A stretch of DNA of 9,996 nucleotides from positions 1 through 9,996 of the forward strand of contig JADGBD010000047.1 in the NCBI GenBank assembly GCA_015231665.1, written 5' to 3'. The translations under genes were made by a program, and so were the position numbers. The notes below the pieces were generated by a model, which had not been told where the DNA came from, did no database searches, and was given only the letters and a program-made list of their open reading frames with translations. Position 1 is the stretch's first letter. Every line of letters begins with the position of its first letter. This document shows positions 7,467-9,996 of the stretch, piece after piece. Source of the DNA: Gammaproteobacteria bacterium. Its GTDB lineage: Bacteria > Pseudomonadota > Gammaproteobacteria > Chromatiales > Chromatiaceae.

Positions 7467-8912
7467 ATGTGCCGTTCCCGATCTGCCTATCTGTTTTTAT
7501 TCCTGTTTTGCTTGCTGGCCACACCGGTCTTTGCCGCCAAGGTCAAGCTGGACCCGTCCAACTGGGGTCTGGAAGCGGGCAAGGAATGCATCAAGTGCCA
7601 CACCAAGACCTCTGCGGGTATCGTCAGCCAATGGCAAGACAGCGCCCACGGTAAGCAGGGGGTCAACTGCATGGACTGCCATCAGGCCGAGACCTCCGAT
7701 GTGGACGCCATCGAGCATGAGGGCTACACCATTGCCACCCTGGTCTCACCCAAGGATTGCGGCCGTTGCCATGAGGTGGAGGAAAAGCAGAACAGCGGCT
7801 CGGTACACGTCAACGCGGTGGCCTCCATCACCGGCCAGCGCCGCTTCATGACCGAGGTCATGGGCAACCCGGCCTTCACTGCCGCCAGTTGCGATCAGTG
7901 TCACGGCTCGGTGGTCAAGGTCAAGGGCGACGGCAGCCTGGATAGCAGCACCTGGCCCAATTCCGGCATCGGCCGGATCAATCCCGACGGCTCCAAGGGC
8001 TCCTGCTCCTCCTGTCACGGTCGTCACAGTTTCTCCAAGGCGCAGGCCCGCTCTCCCGAGGCCTGCACCCACTGCCATCAAGGCCTGGACTCGCCGGACA
8101 AAGAAGTCTACGAGGCCTCAGCCCATGGTCGCGCCTTCGCCAGCCAGCGTGAGCAGATGAATCTGCATGCCGACAGCTGGGCCGCGGGCAAGGACTATGC
8201 CGCCTCTGCCACCTGCGTCACCTGCCACATGGGTGCGGCGGGCAAGTTGCCTTCCAATCATGATGTCGGTCTGCGCAGCGCCTGGAAGCTGAATGGGCCG
8301 GTGTCCGAGCGGCACCATCTGGTGATCTTCGAAGACGATACCAAGATGAACCTGGCGGAATCCGCGCCCAAGCCGGCACGCGGTGATCTGCTGAAAAAGG
8401 TCGATGGTTCAGAGGCCAAGGTAAAGGTGCTGGTGCCGGCCGATCGCAGGCGTCAGGCGATGACCCAGGTCTGTCTGGAATGCCATGCGAAGAACACCGT
8501 CAGCGGCTTCATGCAGCAGTTCGATGGCCTGGTAGAGGGCTTCAACAGCCAGTTCGCCAAACCGGCGCAGGCAATCATGCTCGGGCTCTATGAGCAGAAG
8601 TTGCTTAGCCCCAAGCCCTTCGATGAGCCGGTGGAGCAGACCTATTGGAGCCTCTGGCACGATGCCGGGGTGCGCGCCCGCCACGGTGCCGCCATGGTCA
8701 GCGCCGAGCACGCCGGCTGGCAGGGCATGCACCAGGTCGCCCAGCTGTTCTACGCCAGTTTCCTGCCGCAGGTGCAGGCTTTGGGCGCGCCCGCGGAAGC
8801 CCTGATCAAGCAGCATGTGCTCGATCAGCCCGAGCACCAGGGTTGGCTGCAGCAGGCCGACCGACCGGCTTGGGTGCTGGGGGTGGCGGAAGGGAAGTCT
8901 ACCGATGAATAA
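7467..8912 (+). CDS. haoA: Octaheme hydroxylamine oxidoreductase (HAO)-family cytochrome
   Basis: This is a 481-residue periplasmic octaheme cytochrome. A signal peptide covers residues 1 to about 23 (cleavage near VFA-AKV). Eight CXXCH motifs start at residues 41, 68, 98, 142, 180, 200, 250 and 336. Their spacing, together with WPNSGIGRINPDGSKGSCSS (163-182) and WKLNGPVSERHH (273-284), places it in the HAO family; heme 4 (CDQCH, 142) would be the catalytic, P460-position heme. In nitrifier HAO a C-terminal Tyr of the neighbouring subunit crosslinks to that heme. The equivalent stretch here appears to be HGAAMVSAEHAGWQGMHQV (406-424), with His/Ala where I expect the Tyr. That resembles the reductive HAO proteins of non-nitrifiers such as epsilonproteobacteria, which are proposed to reduce nitrite or hydroxylamine. 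There is no C-terminal membrane helix. The gene overlaps the next by eight bases (ATGAATAA), so it is translationally coupled to its likely quinol dehydrogenase. The family is firm; the direction and substrate are inferred. Confidence 0.9.
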   Translation: MCRSRSAYLFLFLFCLLATPVFAAKVKLDPSNWGLEAGKECIKCHTKTSAGIVSQWQDSAHGKQGVNCMDCHQAETSDVDAIEHEGYTIATLVSPKDCGRCHEVEEKQNSGSVHVNAVASITGQRRFMTEVMGNPAFTAASCDQCHGSVVKVKGDGSLDSSTWPNSGIGRINPDGSKGSCSSCHGRHSFSKAQARSPEACTHCHQGLDSPDKEVYEASAHGRAFASQREQMNLHADSWAAGKDYAASATCVTCHMGAAGKLPSNHDVGLRSAWKLNGPVSERHHLVIFEDDTKMNLAESAPKPARGDLLKKVDGSEAKVKVLVPADRRRQAMTQVCLECHAKNTVSGFMQQFDGLVEGFNSQFAKPAQAIMLGLYEQKLLSPKPFDEPVEQTYWSLWHDAGVRARHGAAMVSAEHAGWQGMHQVAQLFYASFLPQVQALGAPAEALIKQHVLDQPEHQGWLQQADRPAWVLGVAEGKSTDE

Positions 8913-9567
8913 ATTCATCGCCCCGGAGTTTGTCAGCCGCAGGGTGGTCTTCGCCCTGGTGGTTTCCGGCCTGTTCGGCATGCTGTTTGTCTTCATGCTC
9001 ATTGAGTTTGACCATCAAACCAGCACCGAGGCCTTCTGCACCACCTGCCACTCCATGGAGTTGGTGGCGGAACCCTACCGCCAATCGGTCCACTACAACT
9101 CCCCCTCGGGGATACGCGCTTCCTGCGGCGACTGTCATGTCTCCGAAGGGCTGATCGCCGCCACCCTGGATCACATCATCGGCGCCAAGGATCTCTACAA
9201 GCAACTGTTCGGCCCGGACTACGACAACCCGGTGGTCAATGCCCTGCATGCGCCCGATGCTGCCTTTGCCGCGCGCCAATGGTTCAAGGACAGAGACTCG
9301 GCCACCTGTCGCCGCTGCCATACCCAGGAAATCATCAGCGGCCGTCGCGCCGATACCCTGGAAATCCACAGTGAGGGCGCCAAGGGCAAGACCTGCATCG
9401 ACTGCCACTACAACCTGGTGCACCGGCACGTGCCCGGCCAGCAGGTGTTCAAGCGCGAAGCCTGGAACCGGATGATCGAGGAAGAATACAAGCTGGAGCC
9501 CGGCACGGCGGAGAAGATACTCAAGGGCGAAGCAGCACCGCCGGCACTTACCCAAAAAGAGAACTGA
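8905..9567 (+). CDS. NapC/NirT-family membrane-anchored tetraheme cytochrome
   Basis: This is a 220-residue quinol (or quinone) dehydrogenase of the NapC/NirT/NrfH family, which passes electrons between the membrane quinone pool and periplasmic multiheme enzymes. One N-terminal transmembrane helix (about residues 13-33) anchors it, with the rest in the periplasm. Four CXXCH motifs start at residues 45 (CTTCH), 74 (CGDCH), 135 (CRRCH) and 164 (CIDCH). CTTCHSMELVAEPYRQSVHY and CIDCHYNLVHRHVPG are typical of the family, including the Met after the first heme. The ATG at 8905 overlaps the stop of the octaheme gene by eight bases, with AAGGGAAG upstream as ribosome binding site; in-frame sequence back to 8815 lies inside that gene and is not used. 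The counterpart in ammonia oxidisers is cytochrome cM552 (cycB) beside hao, and reductive HAO genes are also paired with NapC-like partners. The electron-flow direction is inferred. Confidence 0.92.
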   Translation: MNKFIAPEFVSRRVVFALVVSGLFGMLFVFMLIEFDHQTSTEAFCTTCHSMELVAEPYRQSVHYNSPSGIRASCGDCHVSEGLIAATLDHIIGAKDLYKQLFGPDYDNPVVNALHAPDAAFAARQWFKDRDSATCRRCHTQEIISGRRADTLEIHSEGAKGKTCIDCHYNLVHRHVPGQQVFKREAWNRMIEEEYKLEPGTAEKILKGEAAPPALTQKEN

Positions 9568-9569
9568 AC

Positions 9570-9818
9570 ATGCGCAAGTTATTGATGTTTGGCTGTAACC
9601 AGATGCGCGAAGGCATCGCCTTCTCCTTCGCCTTTTTTGCCGCCGGCGGCATCATGATGCTCGCCGGCCTGCTGCTGATCCCCAGTGTCGCCAGCATCAA
9701 TCACATCTTCACCGTCATCGGTATGGTCCTGTTCTTCGTCGCCCCGCTGATCCTGGTCTCCACCTTCCTCCTCACGGTCATCCCAGGCCTGCGCAAGTAC
9801 ACCGACGAGTGCGACTGA
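9570..9818 (+). CDS. Small two-helix membrane protein in the HAO cluster, unknown
   Basis: This is an 82-residue protein I do not recognise. It has two hydrophobic segments, about residues 17-38 and 45-71, linked by a short polar turn (SVASINH), so it is probably a helical hairpin in the inner membrane. The N-terminus (MRKLLMFGCNQMREG) contains Cys9 and the end (GLRKYTDECD) contains Cys81; the positive-inside pattern suggests both ends are cytoplasmic. It starts two bases after the TGA of the NapC-like gene, which strongly implies co-transcription and a linked role. Such a role could be assembly or stabilisation of the quinol dehydrogenase or heme delivery, but nothing in the sequence identifies it. 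There are no heme motifs. Continuous coupling and clean hydrophobic segments make it a credible gene despite its size. Confidence 0.75.
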   Translation: MRKLLMFGCNQMREGIAFSFAFFAAGGIMMLAGLLLIPSVASINHIFTVIGMVLFFVAPLILVSTFLLTVIPGLRKYTDECD

Positions 9819-9824
9819 GAGGGG

Positions 9825-9837
9825 GGTTGACTCAACC
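9825..9837. other. 13-base palindrome after the cytochrome cluster
   Basis: GGTTGA-C-TCAACC is a perfect dyad starting six bases after the last stop codon of the cluster. As RNA it can form only a five-pair stem with a three-base loop, and the following GGCGATTTT is a poor T-tract. It is at best a weak terminator; it may equally be a protein-binding site between the cluster and the tRNA promoter. Confidence 0.35.
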
Positions 9838-9844
9838 GGCGATT

Positions 9845-9872
9845 TTGCCATCCGGCCGGGACAGGGTAGAAT
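9845..9872 (+). promoter_or_regulatory. Promoter of tRNA-Leu
   Basis: TTGCCA (9845-9850) and TAGAAT (9867-9872) are separated by 16 bases. A GC-rich discriminator (GCCTCGG) follows the -10, as is typical of stable-RNA promoters under growth-rate or stringent control. Transcription would start about 17 bases before the mature tRNA 5' end. Confidence 0.65.
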
Positions 9873-9896
9873 GCCTCGGCTTCACCCATCACACCT

Positions 9897-9981
9897 GCGA
9901 GAGTGGCGGAACTGGTAGACGCGCTGGATTTAGGTTCCAGTGGGGTAACCCGTGGGAGTTCGAGTCTCCCCTTTCGCACCA
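9897..9981 (+). tRNA. tRNA-Leu (anticodon UAG)
   Basis: This is an 85-base tRNA with the CCA end encoded (9979-9981). The acceptor stem GCGAGAG (9897-9903) pairs with CTTTCGC (9971-9977), with one G-T pair. The anticodon stem is CTGGA (9924-9928) with TCCAG (9936-9940) around loop TTTAGGT, giving anticodon TAG (9931-9933) for leucine CUA/CUN codons. A long variable arm (about 9941-9953) shows class II, as expected for leucine. The T arm is GGGAG-TTCGAGT-CTCCC (9954-9970). The D arm GTGGCGGAACTGGTAGAC contains the usual GG. It has its own promoter and is not part of the cytochrome operon. Confidence 0.96.
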
Positions 9982-9996
9982 ATGACTTAGGAGTGA
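9982..9996 (+). other. Start of a leader beyond the window
   Basis: The last bases contain TAGGAGTGA, a possible Shine-Dalgarno for a gene that would begin just outside the window. In several gammaproteobacteria a tRNA-Leu lies just before the trigger factor gene tig, but nothing here shows that. Confidence 0.2.

Overview
The window is GC-rich, densely coded chromosomal DNA. It most resembles a gammaproteobacterium with anaerobic or microaerobic respiratory capacity. This rests on an RhlE-type helicase, a c-di-GMP hybrid protein, a multiheme cytochrome cluster with an octaheme HAO-family protein, and gammaproteobacterial-style dispersed repeats. No species can be named from the sequence alone.

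Left part (1-3750): a dispersed hairpin and a short direct repeat lie just downstream of a minus-strand gene for an exported, Ala/Pro/Gln-rich coiled-coil protein of unknown function. Divergent from it is a 964-aa membrane-bound MHYT-PAS-PAS-GGDEF-EAL protein with intact cyclase, inhibitory-site and phosphodiesterase motifs. Middle (3750-6072): a repeat-rich convergent spacer contains a GGACGCAGA cluster and an eight-unit telomere-like heptamer array. It is followed by rhlE on the minus strand. Upstream of rhlE is an unusual element, palindromic along most of its length, with near-perfect terminal inverted repeats flanked by CTAG. It looks like a small non-autonomous transposable element.

Right part (6073-9818): the centrepiece is a four-gene plus-strand cluster. 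It encodes a periplasmic pentaheme cytochrome c (5 CXXCH), an octaheme hydroxylamine oxidoreductase (HAO)-family protein (8 CXXCH), a membrane-anchored NapC/NirT-type tetraheme quinol dehydrogenase (4 CXXCH), and a small two-helix membrane protein. That is 17 predicted hemes in three consecutive genes. The likely arrangement is quinone pool <-> NapC-like anchor <-> octaheme HAO, with the pentaheme as an extra electron carrier or accessory reductase. The octaheme protein appears to lack the Tyr that forms the P460 crosslink in nitrifier HAO. This favours a reductive role (nitrite or hydroxylamine reduction) over ammonia-oxidiser-type hydroxylamine oxidation, but it needs an alignment. A clear promoter with an adjacent dyad lies upstream of the pentaheme gene, and a strong intrinsic terminator separates it from the last three, tightly coupled genes.

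The window ends with a tRNA-Leu(UAG) gene with its own promoter, followed by the possible ribosome-binding region of a gene beyond the edge.
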